Part shown: positions 50,834 through 60,779 of the stretch, one piece after another
Numbering within the stretch: the stretch's first letter is position 1
Layout of the letters: each line of letters begins with the position of its first letter
Assembly: GCF_003584135.1 (NCBI RefSeq)
Contig: NZ_QXFI01000009.1
Location: 131,501 to 195,500 of the forward strand
DNA length: 64,000 nucleotides
Direction: 5' to 3'
From: Flagellimonas pelagia
GTDB lineage: Bacteria > Bacteroidota > Bacteroidia > Flavobacteriales > Flavobacteriaceae
The notes under the pieces: generated by a model
The model's input: only the letters and a program-made list of their open reading frames with translations
The model's database searches: none
What the model was told of the DNA's origin: nothing
Made by a program: the position numbers and the translations under genes

Positions 50834-53086
50834 ATGGAATCTTTTGTCAAAAAAATAAGTGTATTTTTTATACTTATAACATTCGGACCTGTATTTGGGC
50901 AGGGTACGGTAGAGGAATATAAAAAGGCTATTGCCTTGGATTCCCTATTCCGGAATAAAGTAGTCAATACGCCTTCTGAGTTTCACTGGCTAAAAAACAA
51001 TCTACTGTGGTATGTGAACAACACTTCGCTAGGAAAGGAATATTTGTGGGTTGATCCCATATCCAATTCCCAGAAAAAGTGCTTTGATCAAGTGGCATTG
51101 GCCCAGTTGCTTACCGATCAGTTTGGTAGGCAAGTGAATTCCGATGATTTGGAAATCACGGAACTGGATTTTGATGCTTCCTTCAATGAAATCAAATTTA
51201 CATTTGATGAAAAAAGGCTTTCCTATAAGCCTGATAGCAATAGTTTGAAGGTTCTTGAAACACCAGAGAAAAAGAAAGGTTGGGAACGTGGATATTGGGG
51301 AAGTAGGTTCGATGAGACCAAAAACCCTCCCGTGGTCTCCCCAGATTCAACTATGACGGCCTTTATTAAAAACAGTAACGTTTATATCAAGGACAACAAA
51401 TCAGGAGCGGAGGCCCAGTTGAGTTATGATGGGGCGCCCGGGTTTTTCTATTCAACCTACATCAAATGGTCACCCGATGGCAAAAAGATCATGGCTTACA
51501 AAGTCCGTCCGGGTGACGATCGCAAAATTTATTTTGTGGAGTCCAGCCCAACGGACCAATTTCAACCTAAACTGCAGTCCAGGGACTATTTAAAACCGGG
51601 TGACGAGGTACCATTTAAAAGTCCACAACTATTTTTGGTGGATTCCAAAAAGCATATTGAGGTGCCTACCACGGAATTCGATCATCAATTTGGGTTGAAC
51701 AATATGGATTGGCGGGAAGATAGTCGAGCCTTTACCTTCGAATACAATCAAAGGGGACATCAGGCCTACAAGGTTATTGAGGTGGATGCTTCCACAGGAA
51801 AAGTGAAGGTGCTGATAAATGAAACCAGCAACACTTTTATCGATTACAGCAGTAAAAAATACCGGTTCGATGTAAAGGATGGGCAAGAAATCATCTGGAC
51901 TTCGGAACGGGACGGTTGGAACCATATTTATTTGTACGATGGCAAAACCGGACAGACGAAAAAACAGCTAACCAAAGGGGAATGGGTGGTTCGTAAAGTG
52001 GTTCATGTGGATGAAGACAAGAGGGAGGTCTACTTCACGGCCAGTGGATTGGACAAAGATCAGGATCCCTATTTTATCCAGTACTGCAAGGTAGATTTTG
52101 ATGGGAAGAATTTTACCCGTTTCACCAAAGAAAACGGTAACCATGATGTGACTTTTTCCGAGGACCACAGGTATTATGTAGATCAATATTCCAGGGTTGA
52201 CATGCCACCGGTGACTGTTTTAAAATCGGCCCGAGGAAATAAAACCATCATGACCTTGCAGCAGGCAGATCATTCAGCTTTATTAAAGGAAGGATGGATT
52301 GCTCCTGAGGTATTTACAGCAAAAGGGCGTGATGGAAAAACGGACATTTGGGGCGTCATTATTCGCCCCACCAGCTTTGATCCCAATAAAACATACCCCG
52401 TAGTGGAGTACATTTATGCCGGACCGCATAGTTCTTTTGTGCCGAAAGATTTTAGAGCCTATTATTGGTCTATGTCATCCATTGCAGAACTGGGTTTTAT
52501 TGTGGTACAGATTGACGGAATGGGAACATCCAATCGTTCCAAGGCTTTTCATGATGTGTGTTGGCAGAATTTGAAAGATGGGGGCTTTCCCGATCGTAAA
52601 CTTTGGATCAAGGCAGCCGCCAAAAAGTATCCGTACATGAATGCGGATAAAGTTGGAATTTTTGGAACCTCGGCAGGTGGGCAGAACGCCGCGGCAGCCT
52701 TGGTTTTCAACTCTGATTTTTATGATGTGGCCGTATCTTCCTGTGGCTGTCACGACAATAGAATGGACAAGATCTGGTGGAACGAGCAGTTCATGGGTTA
52801 CCCCATCGGACCTCATTATGCAGCTAGCTCCAACATTGAGAATGCGGCCCAAATGGGTGGTAATTTAATGCTCATCTTGGGAGAGGTGGATGATAATGTG
52901 GATCCAGCGACCACTATGCAATTTGCCAATGCCCTCATCAAGGCCAACAAGGATTTTGAGCTGGTCACCATTCCAGGCATGGGTCACTCTTCGGGAGGTG
53001 ATTTTGGGGAGCGTAAGCGCAAGGATTTCTTTGTGGAGCATCTTTTGGGAGTTACCCCTCCTTCTTGGGAAGAAGTCTATGATTAA
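50834..53086 (+). CDS. Secreted S9 prolyl-oligopeptidase-family peptidase (DPP-IV-like)
   Basis: The 750-residue protein has a signal peptide (LITFGPVFGQ), an N-terminal DPP-IV-type beta-propeller (about 60-480) and a C-terminal alpha/beta hydrolase. Ser613 lies in VGIFGTSAGGQNAAA, the Asp in LILGEVDDNVDP, and the His in PGMGHSSGG. S9 peptidases are specialised to cut next to proline or hydroxyproline, which most proteases cannot do. Here this suits a hydroxyproline-rich polypeptide backbone (inference). The gene has its own operator of the AraC type, tying it to the hydroxyproline operon and susC. Confidence 0.9.
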   Translation: MESFVKKISVFFILITFGPVFGQGTVEEYKKAIALDSLFRNKVVNTPSEFHWLKNNLLWYVNNTSLGKEYLWVDPISNSQKKCFDQVALAQLLTDQFGRQVNSDDLEITELDFDASFNEIKFTFDEKRLSYKPDSNSLKVLETPEKKKGWERGYWGSRFDETKNPPVVSPDSTMTAFIKNSNVYIKDNKSGAEAQLSYDGAPGFFYSTYIKWSPDGKKIMAYKVRPGDDRKIYFVESSPTDQFQPKLQSRDYLKPGDEVPFKSPQLFLVDSKKHIEVPTTEFDHQFGLNNMDWREDSRAFTFEYNQRGHQAYKVIEVDASTGKVKVLINETSNTFIDYSSKKYRFDVKDGQEIIWTSERDGWNHIYLYDGKTGQTKKQLTKGEWVVRKVVHVDEDKREVYFTASGLDKDQDPYFIQYCKVDFDGKNFTRFTKENGNHDVTFSEDHRYYVDQYSRVDMPPVTVLKSARGNKTIMTLQQADHSALLKEGWIAPEVFTAKGRDGKTDIWGVIIRPTSFDPNKTYPVVEYIYAGPHSSFVPKDFRAYYWSMSSIAELGFIVVQIDGMGTSNRSKAFHDVCWQNLKDGGFPDRKLWIKAAAKKYPYMNADKVGIFGTSAGGQNAAAALVFNSDFYDVAVSSCGCHDNRMDKIWWNEQFMGYPIGPHYAASSNIENAAQMGGNLMLILGEVDDNVDPATTMQFANALIKANKDFELVTIPGMGHSSGGDFGERKRKDFFVEHLLGVTPPSWEEVYD

Positions 53087-53140
53087 TTAAAAAATGTTGT
53101 TGAACTGAAAGTGTTCAGAATAAAAGTATTAGCATAAAAA

Positions 53141-56100
53141 ATGAAAATGAACAAACGATTTTACTATATCATGCTGGGCCTTGTTTTTGGCATGTCGACA
53201 ATGGTGGCCCAAAGTGGCAATCAAATATTGGATGGTATCGGTGAAACGGGAATGATAGCCCGATATATCTTCAATGGCGATGCCAAGGATTGGTCCCGTA
53301 ATAATCTACATGGTAGAATTTATGGTCCAAATTCCAAGTTTGAAGAGGATGAAAAGTTTGGTAAGGTACTTTCCTTGCCAGGAGATGACAAGACCTTTGT
53401 TTCCATTCCTGGAGAAGCTGTGGAAGGTGAAGAATCTTTAAGTATCACCATATGGGTGAATTTCAGCGCTGACCAAGTGGGTCAGACCCTTTTTGACTTT
53501 GGAAAGGATGGCCGTTCCCATTTTTTCGTATCTCCTTTTGGAACAAAGGAAAAGGGCGGATTGCAGGCACAGATTCTTCAAAATGGAAAGGAAAAGTATA
53601 CGGCCCTTGCCAATGATATAACTATTGAAACCAACCAATGGGTACACTTGGCGGTAGTCCTTGACATTCCTTCTAAAACTATGGGAATCTTTGTTGACGG
53701 GAAACAAATTGGAAAGGTGGCGGACATGGAAATGGAACTGGAAGAATTGTTCACACATGAAAACCTATTGTACCTCGGGCGATCGATTGCCTCCAATAAT
53801 CCGTTTCTGAATGCAAAAATCCATGATTTAAGATTATATCGCATTCCGTTGAGTGAACAACAAATTGGAAGGATCCAATACATTGCGTTGAGGGGAGGTG
53901 AAGAGGCAGTTAGGAGAGAGAAACCGGAGGACAATCTCCCACAATTTGAAACTAATAATCCACAATTGTACAATAGTTACCTAACTGGTGTTTCCAATGT
54001 TCAGGTAGAAACAAAGGTTGGAAATCTTCCAAGGTTACCGCGTTTTGTGAAAGGAACCTATAAAAGTGGTCTCCAAGGTCCTGAAGTAAGGGTTTTATGG
54101 CCGGCTCCCACCGATAATGGGGATGTGCAACAACCAGGCACTTATGAGGTGATCGGAAAAGTGGCGGGGACCAATTTTCAACCCAAAGCTATCATCACAG
54201 TTAGAAGTGGAGATGAAGAAGCGACTCCACACCAAACTTTGGAAGCCTTTGAACTTGCAGATGTTACTTTGGATTCAGACGCCTTGGGCAATCAAACCAA
54301 GTTCATTGAAAATAGGGATAAGTTCATCAATACTTTGGCGGAGACCAACCCCGATTCTTTCCTATACATGTTCCGGAATGCATTTGGTCAACCACAACCT
54401 GCAGGAGCAACACCATTGGGAGTTTGGGACAGTCAGGAGACCAAATTGCGTGGCCATGCCACCGGGCATTATCTTACAGCCATAGCCCAAGCCTACGCTA
54501 GTACAGGGTACGACAAAAATTTGCAGGCCAACTTTGCCCAAAAGATGGATTATATGGTGAATACCCTTTATGAGCTTTCCCAACTTTCTGGGCATGCAAA
54601 TGTAGCTGGTGGGCCATACGTTTCCAATCCAACTGAAGTGCCACCGGGTGATGGAAGGGAAGGGTATGATTCCGATTTGAGTGAAAGTGGTATCCGTACC
54701 GATTATTGGAACTGGGGAGAAGGTTTTATCAGTGCCTACCCTCCCGATCAGTTCATCATGCTGGAAGGAGGAGCAAAATACGGGACCCAAAAAACCCAGA
54801 TTTGGGCACCCTACTACACCTTGCATAAAATTTTGGCTGGTTTGATGGATATTTACGAGGTTACCGGAAACCAAAAAGCTTTGGATATTGCCAAAGGAAT
54901 GGGAAGTTGGGTACATGCCCGTTTAAGTCAAGTGCCGGTTGATACCCTTATCAGCATGTGGAATACGTACATTGCTGGCGAATTTGGTGGCATGAACGAG
55001 GCTATGGCAAGGTTATACCGCATCACTAATGAACACCGCTACTTGGAAGTGGCGCAATTGTTCGATAACATCAAAGTCTTTTTTGGTGATGCCGAACACT
55101 CGCACGGACTTGCCAAAAATGTGGATACATTTAGGGGGTTGCATGCCAATCAGCATATTCCTCAGATCATGGGGGCTTTGGAAATTTATCGCGATTCCGA
55201 AATTCCCGAATACTTCCGTGTAGCGGATAACTTTTGGTACAAGGCCAAGAACGATTACATGTACAGTATAGGGGGGGTGGCAGGTGCCCGCAATCCTACC
55301 AATGCCGAATGTTTTATAGGTCAACCCGCCACTTTGTATGAAAATGGGTTTTCAGCAGGTGGTCAGAACGAAACCTGTGCCACTTATAACATGCTCAAGT
55401 TGACCCGCAACCTTTTTATGTTCGATCAGCGTACCGAGTTGATGGACTATTATGAGCGAGGTCTGTATAACCATATCTTGGCTTCGGTGGCTGAGGACAG
55501 TCCAGCAAACACCTACCATGTGCCGCTTAGACCGGGTTCTATCAAAAGATTTGGCAATGCCGATATGACCGGATTCACCTGTTGTAATGGTACCGCTTTG
55601 GAGAGCAGCACCAAACTTCAAAATTCCATTTATTTTGAAAGTCACGATCATAAAGCCTTGTATGTAAACCTGTTTGTTCCTTCTACTTTGCAATGGAAAG
55701 AAAGGAACATCACCGTGGAACAAAAAACCGCTTTCCCCAAGGAAGATCATACACAATTGATCATAAAAGGAAAAGGGAAATTCGACCTCAATGTTCGCGT
55801 ACCGCAATGGGCTACCAAAGGGTTTTATGTGAAGATCAATGGCAAGGATGAGAAAGTATCGGCCCAACCCGGGTCATACCTTACCCTATCCAGAAATTGG
55901 AAAAATGGGGACATTGTGGATATTCAAATGCCATTTCAGTTTCATCTGGATCCAGTAATGGACCAACAGAACATTGCCAGCTTGTTTTATGGTCCCATTT
56001 TATTGGTGGCCCAGGAGCCGGAAGCTAGGAACGACTGGAGAAAGGTTACTTTGGATGCCAGTGATTTGGGCAAAACGATCCAAGGTAATCCCGAGAAATT

Positions 56101-56188
56101 GGAGTTCACCATTGATGGGGTGGTTTTTAAACCCTTTTATGAAACCTATGGAAGGCATTCCGTGTATTTGGATGTAACCTTAAAGTAA
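53141..56188 (+). CDS. GH127/GH146-type beta-L-arabinofuranosidase with LamG domain
   Basis: The 1015-residue secreted protein has a signal peptide (GMSTMVAQ), a LamG-type lectin domain (about 30-245), an Ig-like module (about 285-350), and a DUF1680-type (alpha/alpha)6 catalytic part (about 365-1000). The zinc-thiolate active site of this clan needs one Glu and three Cys, seen as Glu744-Thr-Cys746 in QNETCATYN and Cys814-Cys815 in GFTCCNGTALESS; one Cys serves as nucleophile. These enzymes remove beta-L-arabinofuranose, the sugar that caps hydroxyproline in extensins and also occurs in pectin RG-II. GH127 and GH146 cannot be separated by eye. It is the gene that most strongly points to hydroxyproline-linked arabinan. 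Confidence 0.88.
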   Translation: MKMNKRFYYIMLGLVFGMSTMVAQSGNQILDGIGETGMIARYIFNGDAKDWSRNNLHGRIYGPNSKFEEDEKFGKVLSLPGDDKTFVSIPGEAVEGEESLSITIWVNFSADQVGQTLFDFGKDGRSHFFVSPFGTKEKGGLQAQILQNGKEKYTALANDITIETNQWVHLAVVLDIPSKTMGIFVDGKQIGKVADMEMELEELFTHENLLYLGRSIASNNPFLNAKIHDLRLYRIPLSEQQIGRIQYIALRGGEEAVRREKPEDNLPQFETNNPQLYNSYLTGVSNVQVETKVGNLPRLPRFVKGTYKSGLQGPEVRVLWPAPTDNGDVQQPGTYEVIGKVAGTNFQPKAIITVRSGDEEATPHQTLEAFELADVTLDSDALGNQTKFIENRDKFINTLAETNPDSFLYMFRNAFGQPQPAGATPLGVWDSQETKLRGHATGHYLTAIAQAYASTGYDKNLQANFAQKMDYMVNTLYELSQLSGHANVAGGPYVSNPTEVPPGDGREGYDSDLSESGIRTDYWNWGEGFISAYPPDQFIMLEGGAKYGTQKTQIWAPYYTLHKILAGLMDIYEVTGNQKALDIAKGMGSWVHARLSQVPVDTLISMWNTYIAGEFGGMNEAMARLYRITNEHRYLEVAQLFDNIKVFFGDAEHSHGLAKNVDTFRGLHANQHIPQIMGALEIYRDSEIPEYFRVADNFWYKAKNDYMYSIGGVAGARNPTNAECFIGQPATLYENGFSAGGQNETCATYNMLKLTRNLFMFDQRTELMDYYERGLYNHILASVAEDSPANTYHVPLRPGSIKRFGNADMTGFTCCNGTALESSTKLQNSIYFESHDHKALYVNLFVPSTLQWKERNITVEQKTAFPKEDHTQLIIKGKGKFDLNVRVPQWATKGFYVKINGKDEKVSAQPGSYLTLSRNWKNGDIVDIQMPFQFHLDPVMDQQNIASLFYGPILLVAQEPEARNDWRKVTLDASDLGKTIQGNPEKLEFTIDGVVFKPFYETYGRHSVYLDVTLK

Positions 56189-56276
56189 TATCAGTTAAGA
56201 AAAGAGACAACAATTTTTAATACATTGAAAGACCAATCGATGCTTCTCACAGGCATCCTAAAAAACCGACACCAAC

Positions 56277-57983
56277 ATGATGAAAATGGGTTTAGAGAAA
56301 ATCGGGACTTTGGCACTTGCCTTGATTGGTTCCATCGCCTCGGCACAGAACAGCAAATTGGCCGATCTAGTAACTGAGTTTGAAGCGGACAATTGGGCAT
56401 TGAACCGAACCTACAATGTCCATGAATCCCAAGAATATTATCAAAGGTTCAAGACCTTTTATGCAGATTGGGAGAAAAAAATGGCCGCTCTGGATTTTGA
56501 TGGACTTTCGCAACAGGGAAAAGTGGATTATGTGCTGTTGAAGAACCAGGTGACCAAAGGTTCCTATTTTTTAAATCAAGATTATGATGAATTCAAACAA
56601 GTGGAGCAAGTTGCTGCATTTGCCAAGGATATTTACCCTTTCATCAAGGAAAGAAGAAGAGGAAAAAGACCTGATGCCAAAAATTTTGCCCAGATTCTTC
56701 AAGATGCCTCAAAGACCATTGCATCTGATACCGATGCTTGGAAATCCAAACCCTTCAGGGATTGGCAAACGGCCGACAAGGCCTCGGATGTGGTAGTGTC
56801 ACTTCAAAAAGGATTGGAAGAAGCCTATAATTTCTACTACGCTTACGACCCTGATTTTACTTGGTGGGTGAAGGAGCCATACAAAAAAATCAATGAAGAG
56901 CTTACAACCTATGCCGAGTTCCTCAAAAACAACTATTCGCAGAACAGTGTTAAGGACGATGGAAGTGGAATCATAGGAAAACCTATTGGTGAGGCGGCCC
57001 TCAAGGAAAGTTTGGCCATGGAGTTCATTCCTTATACTCCTGCGGAACTGATCAAAACAGCCGAGGAACAATTTGCTTGGTGCAAAAGTGAAATGATCAA
57101 AGCCTCCCGTGAAATGGGTTACGGTGATGATTGGAAGGCGGCCTTGGAACATGTGAAGAACACCTATGTGCCAGCAGGGGATCAACCGCAGGCCATTATG
57201 GATTTGTATTCCCATTCCGTGAAATTTATTGAAGATCGAGATTTGATCACCTTGCCAGAATTGGCCAAGGAAACCTGGGGCATGGAAATGATGAGTCCAG
57301 AGCGTCAAAAGGTGAATCCGTTCTTTTTGGGTGGACGGGATATCATCATCTCATATCCCACTTTAGATATGGATCATGATGATAAGTTGATGAGCATGCG
57401 TGGCAACAACCCTAATTTTTCGTTTCCAACGGTGCAGCATGAATTGTTGCCAGGCCATAACTTGCAATATTTTATGACCAGCAGGCACAAGAGCTACAGG
57501 AGACCTTTTTCCACACCATTCTGGACGGAAGGTTGGTCCCTGTATTGGGAAATCATTCTATGGAACAAGGATTTTCCGCAAACGCCCGAGCAAAAAATGG
57601 GAATGCTCTTTTGGAGGATCCACCGTTGTGCACGAATCATTTTCTCCCTAAAATTCCATTTGGGTGAAATGACCCCTCAACAATGTATTGATCTTTTGGT
57701 GGATCAAGTGGGCCACGAATATGCCAATGCCGAAGCTGAGGTGCGCCGTTCCTTCACTACCAATTATCCACCTTTGTACCAGTTGGCCTATATGATGGGT
57801 GGCTTGCAGTTTTATGCACTCCGAAATGAGATGCTGGAAAAAGGTTGGACAGAGAAACAATTCCATGATAGGGTAATGCAGGAAGGCAGAATGCCCATTG
57901 AATTGTTGCGAAGCTTGTTGCAAGATCTTCCCTTGAACAAAAATTACAAGACCAAGTGGAAATTCTCCACTCAGTTCAAGTAA
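56277..57983 (+). CDS. Secreted DUF885-family metallopeptidase-like protein
   Basis: The 568-residue protein has a signal peptide (LALIGSIASAQ) and is largely helical. The DUF885 family motif is QHELLPGHNLQYFM (His388 to His394) with a Glu in the following SLYWEIILW segment as possible third ligand, resembling the M32/M3-like gluzincin arrangement. The family is annotated as putative carboxypeptidases or peptidases. With the S9 and M61 enzymes it is the third secreted peptidase of the locus and may trim peptides exposed after deglycosylation. It is 88 bases behind the arabinofuranosidase gene. Confidence 0.82.
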   Translation: MMKMGLEKIGTLALALIGSIASAQNSKLADLVTEFEADNWALNRTYNVHESQEYYQRFKTFYADWEKKMAALDFDGLSQQGKVDYVLLKNQVTKGSYFLNQDYDEFKQVEQVAAFAKDIYPFIKERRRGKRPDAKNFAQILQDASKTIASDTDAWKSKPFRDWQTADKASDVVVSLQKGLEEAYNFYYAYDPDFTWWVKEPYKKINEELTTYAEFLKNNYSQNSVKDDGSGIIGKPIGEAALKESLAMEFIPYTPAELIKTAEEQFAWCKSEMIKASREMGYGDDWKAALEHVKNTYVPAGDQPQAIMDLYSHSVKFIEDRDLITLPELAKETWGMEMMSPERQKVNPFFLGGRDIIISYPTLDMDHDDKLMSMRGNNPNFSFPTVQHELLPGHNLQYFMTSRHKSYRRPFSTPFWTEGWSLYWEIILWNKDFPQTPEQKMGMLFWRIHRCARIIFSLKFHLGEMTPQQCIDLLVDQVGHEYANAEAEVRRSFTTNYPPLYQLAYMMGGLQFYALRNEMLEKGWTEKQFHDRVMQEGRMPIELLRSLLQDLPLNKNYKTKWKFSTQFK

Positions 57984-58070
57984 AAAACTATTGAAATACG
58001 GATAAAGGAAGCTGGGCAAGTCTATGGAGTAGCCCTATCCGTTTACCATTAATATCGAATACAGACCTAA

Positions 58071-60770
58071 ATGAAGCATATCAATTTTTGGATGGCTGTC
58101 CTTTTATGCGCCATCATATTACCTGAAGCACAAGCGCAACAGACCTATTGGAGTCGCGTTGAAAAAAGGGAATCCACCTTGGGGGTTTCCGATGTATATC
58201 AAAAATTTGAAACGCCCGATTTTAGGTTAAAATTGGTTCGAGCATCCCAAACGGTTGCCGCTTTGAACCCTGTCAAGGAACCCTATTTTGATTTCACTCC
58301 AGGTGACAGATTGGAAATTAGGGACAAGGATAGTCTGTATCATTTGGGAGACATCAACCTAAGGATCAAGGAAGCTAACGGGGATTGGAAAAAATATTCC
58401 ACTGCGTACCACCGGGCAACAGTGACTCCTTTGTCAACCACTGGAAATATATTGGCCGCTGCCGATTTGGCCAATACCCTGCCATCCAATATTCCGGTTT
58501 CCGTAAAACGCTATTACGAATTGGATAACAACAAGCTGGTCATGCGTTTTGAAATTACAAACAAGTCGGGTACACCTGTTGAAATTGGAGCATTGGGTAT
58601 CCCGATGGTCTTCAATAACATTTTGGAAGGCAAATCGTTGGTGGAAACACATGCCCAAAATGTATTTTTTGATCCTTATATCGGAAAAGATGCCGGCTAT
58701 TTGGAAGTAAAGCGTTTAAGCGGAAGAGGGCCAGCCCTATTGGTATTGCCGAAAGAAAATATGGCTTTTGAAGCCTACCGACCCTTATTGGACGACCCCA
58801 CCCCGAAGAGCATCGTGTTTGAAGGTTTTCATGAGTGGATGGTATACAGCAAAGCTTATGCTGATGACGAATGGAAAGGTGTGGAGCAGTGGAATGAACC
58901 AACCTCTATTGTCCTAAAACCTGGGGAATCCAAGAACTTTTCCTTCAAACTGGTCTTGTCCGAAGGGATTAAGAACATTCAAGAAACTTTGGTTCAGGAA
59001 GAACTACCGGTAGCTGTGGGCGTACCTGGCTATGTGTTGCCTCAAGATGTAAAGGGTCAACTTTTTCTTCAATATAAAAATGAGGTGGCCTCTATAAAGG
59101 TGGAACCGAAAGGAGCTTTGGAGGTAAAGGCGGATGGAAAAACGCCATCAGGTAGTTTAAAATATGCGGTTCAAGGAAAAAATTGGGGCAGGGCAAGGGT
59201 TACCATTACGTATGCTGATGGTGTGGAACAGACTGTCAATTACAAGGTCATCAAACCCGAATCGGAAGTCATCCGTGATTTTGGACATTTCTTGACCACT
59301 GAGCAATGGTTTGATGATCCCAATGATCCTTTTGGTAGAAATCCATCGCCTATCACCTATGATTACGAGAAAAAAGAACAAGTAACCAAAGATGGTCGGT
59401 CTTGGATCAGTGGATTGAGTGATGAGGGTGGTGCAGGTAGCTGGTTGGCGGCCATTATGAAACAATTGGTTCAGCCTGATCGAGGGGAAATAACCAAACT
59501 GCAGCATTTTGTGGATGAAACCCTTTGGGGAAACATCCAATACAATGAAGGCCCTAACAAATATGGGGTGAAAAAGAGCGTGTTCTATTATGAGCCCGAT
59601 TCCTTACCCAAAGGGACCTATGACGAAAAAGTGAACTACAATACCTGGGCGGCCTGGGACCACAAGCATGCCAACGATCCAGGACGATCGTACAACTATC
59701 CCCACGTGGCCGCGGCCTATTGGGTGCTTTACCGATTGGCGCGATATCATCAAGGATTGGTGGACAACCATTCTTGGGATTGGTATTTGGAAAAAGCCTA
59801 CCAGACCAGTGTGGCCATGGTGGAAAAAGCACCTTATTATGCCCAATTCGGACAAATGGAAGGGTCCGTTTTCCTGTTGATATTAAAAGATTTGCAAAAC
59901 GAAGGACTGACCAAGGAGGCCACAGATCTGGAGGAAAGAATGAAACAGCGTGCCGAGCATTGGAGGGCCTTGGATTATCCTTTTGGTAGTGAAATGCCAT
60001 GGGATTCCACAGGTCAGGAAGAAGTGTACATGTGGTCCGATTATTTTGGGTTTGATAGGAAAGCTTTCATTACCCTCAATGCTATTTTGGCCTACATGCC
60101 CACCATGCCCCATTGGGCCTATAACGGTAATGCCAGAAGATATTGGGACTTTTTGTACGGAGGTAAGGCGGGTCCAACCTCACGAGTGGAACGTCAGATC
60201 CATCACTATGGCTCCTCTTTGAATGCGATTCCCGTTTTGAGCCAGTTCAGAAAAAAACCGGATGATCTGTATTTGTTGCGTGTTGGTTATGGTGGACTTT
60301 TGGGTGGAATCTCCAATATTACCCAGGATGGTTTCGGTCCGGCAGCTTTTCATTCGTATCCATCAACCCTTAAAATTGATGGAATTTCAGGGGACTACGG
60401 TTCCGGTTTTTATGGCTATGCAGTAAATACATCCTCCTATTTAGTGAAAGATGAACATTTGGGATGGTTGGCCTTTGGCGGAAACCTTACCCAAAAAGGG
60501 GATGTAGTAGAAATGGAGATTACCACAGCTGCCAAATCGAGGGCGTTCATTGCACCAAAAAACCTTTGGATTATGATGGATGCAGGTACAATTCAAAAAG
60601 TAACCTACAATACGGTAACAGGTGAAGTTTCATTGACTTTAGGTGGTAGTACGGAGCACACTCCGGTTGCTTATTTGCGTATTGATGGGGAAACAACACT
60701 TCCATATAAAAAAGTGAGGGGAGCCTATGAGATTGAGTTGGGCAAGAAGGGAACCCAAATCAAACTTTAA
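58071..60770 (+). CDS. Secreted DUF5695 protein, candidate glycosidase
   Basis: The 899-residue protein has a signal peptide (LPEAQAQQ). The first 300 residues are beta-rich (YFDFTPGDRLEIRDKD, FEITNKSGTPVEIGALGIPM), like the N-terminal sandwich of (alpha/alpha)6 glycosidases. Helical blocks follow (AAAYWVLYRLARYHQGLVDN, SWDWYLEKAYQTSVAMVEKA) and a C-terminal beta part. I place it in DUF5695, whose activity is not established to my knowledge. It is followed by GH43 at nine bases and preceded by peptidase and arabinofuranosidase genes. The locus lacks a GH121-type enzyme, which in Bifidobacterium frees arabinobiose from hydroxyproline, so this protein is a candidate for that step. Confidence 0.75.
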   Translation: MKHINFWMAVLLCAIILPEAQAQQTYWSRVEKRESTLGVSDVYQKFETPDFRLKLVRASQTVAALNPVKEPYFDFTPGDRLEIRDKDSLYHLGDINLRIKEANGDWKKYSTAYHRATVTPLSTTGNILAAADLANTLPSNIPVSVKRYYELDNNKLVMRFEITNKSGTPVEIGALGIPMVFNNILEGKSLVETHAQNVFFDPYIGKDAGYLEVKRLSGRGPALLVLPKENMAFEAYRPLLDDPTPKSIVFEGFHEWMVYSKAYADDEWKGVEQWNEPTSIVLKPGESKNFSFKLVLSEGIKNIQETLVQEELPVAVGVPGYVLPQDVKGQLFLQYKNEVASIKVEPKGALEVKADGKTPSGSLKYAVQGKNWGRARVTITYADGVEQTVNYKVIKPESEVIRDFGHFLTTEQWFDDPNDPFGRNPSPITYDYEKKEQVTKDGRSWISGLSDEGGAGSWLAAIMKQLVQPDRGEITKLQHFVDETLWGNIQYNEGPNKYGVKKSVFYYEPDSLPKGTYDEKVNYNTWAAWDHKHANDPGRSYNYPHVAAAYWVLYRLARYHQGLVDNHSWDWYLEKAYQTSVAMVEKAPYYAQFGQMEGSVFLLILKDLQNEGLTKEATDLEERMKQRAEHWRALDYPFGSEMPWDSTGQEEVYMWSDYFGFDRKAFITLNAILAYMPTMPHWAYNGNARRYWDFLYGGKAGPTSRVERQIHHYGSSLNAIPVLSQFRKKPDDLYLLRVGYGGLLGGISNITQDGFGPAAFHSYPSTLKIDGISGDYGSGFYGYAVNTSSYLVKDEHLGWLAFGGNLTQKGDVVEMEITTAAKSRAFIAPKNLWIMMDAGTIQKVTYNTVTGEVSLTLGGSTEHTPVAYLRIDGETTLPYKKVRGAYEIELGKKGTQIKL

Positions 60771-60779
60771 AAACCGGCC

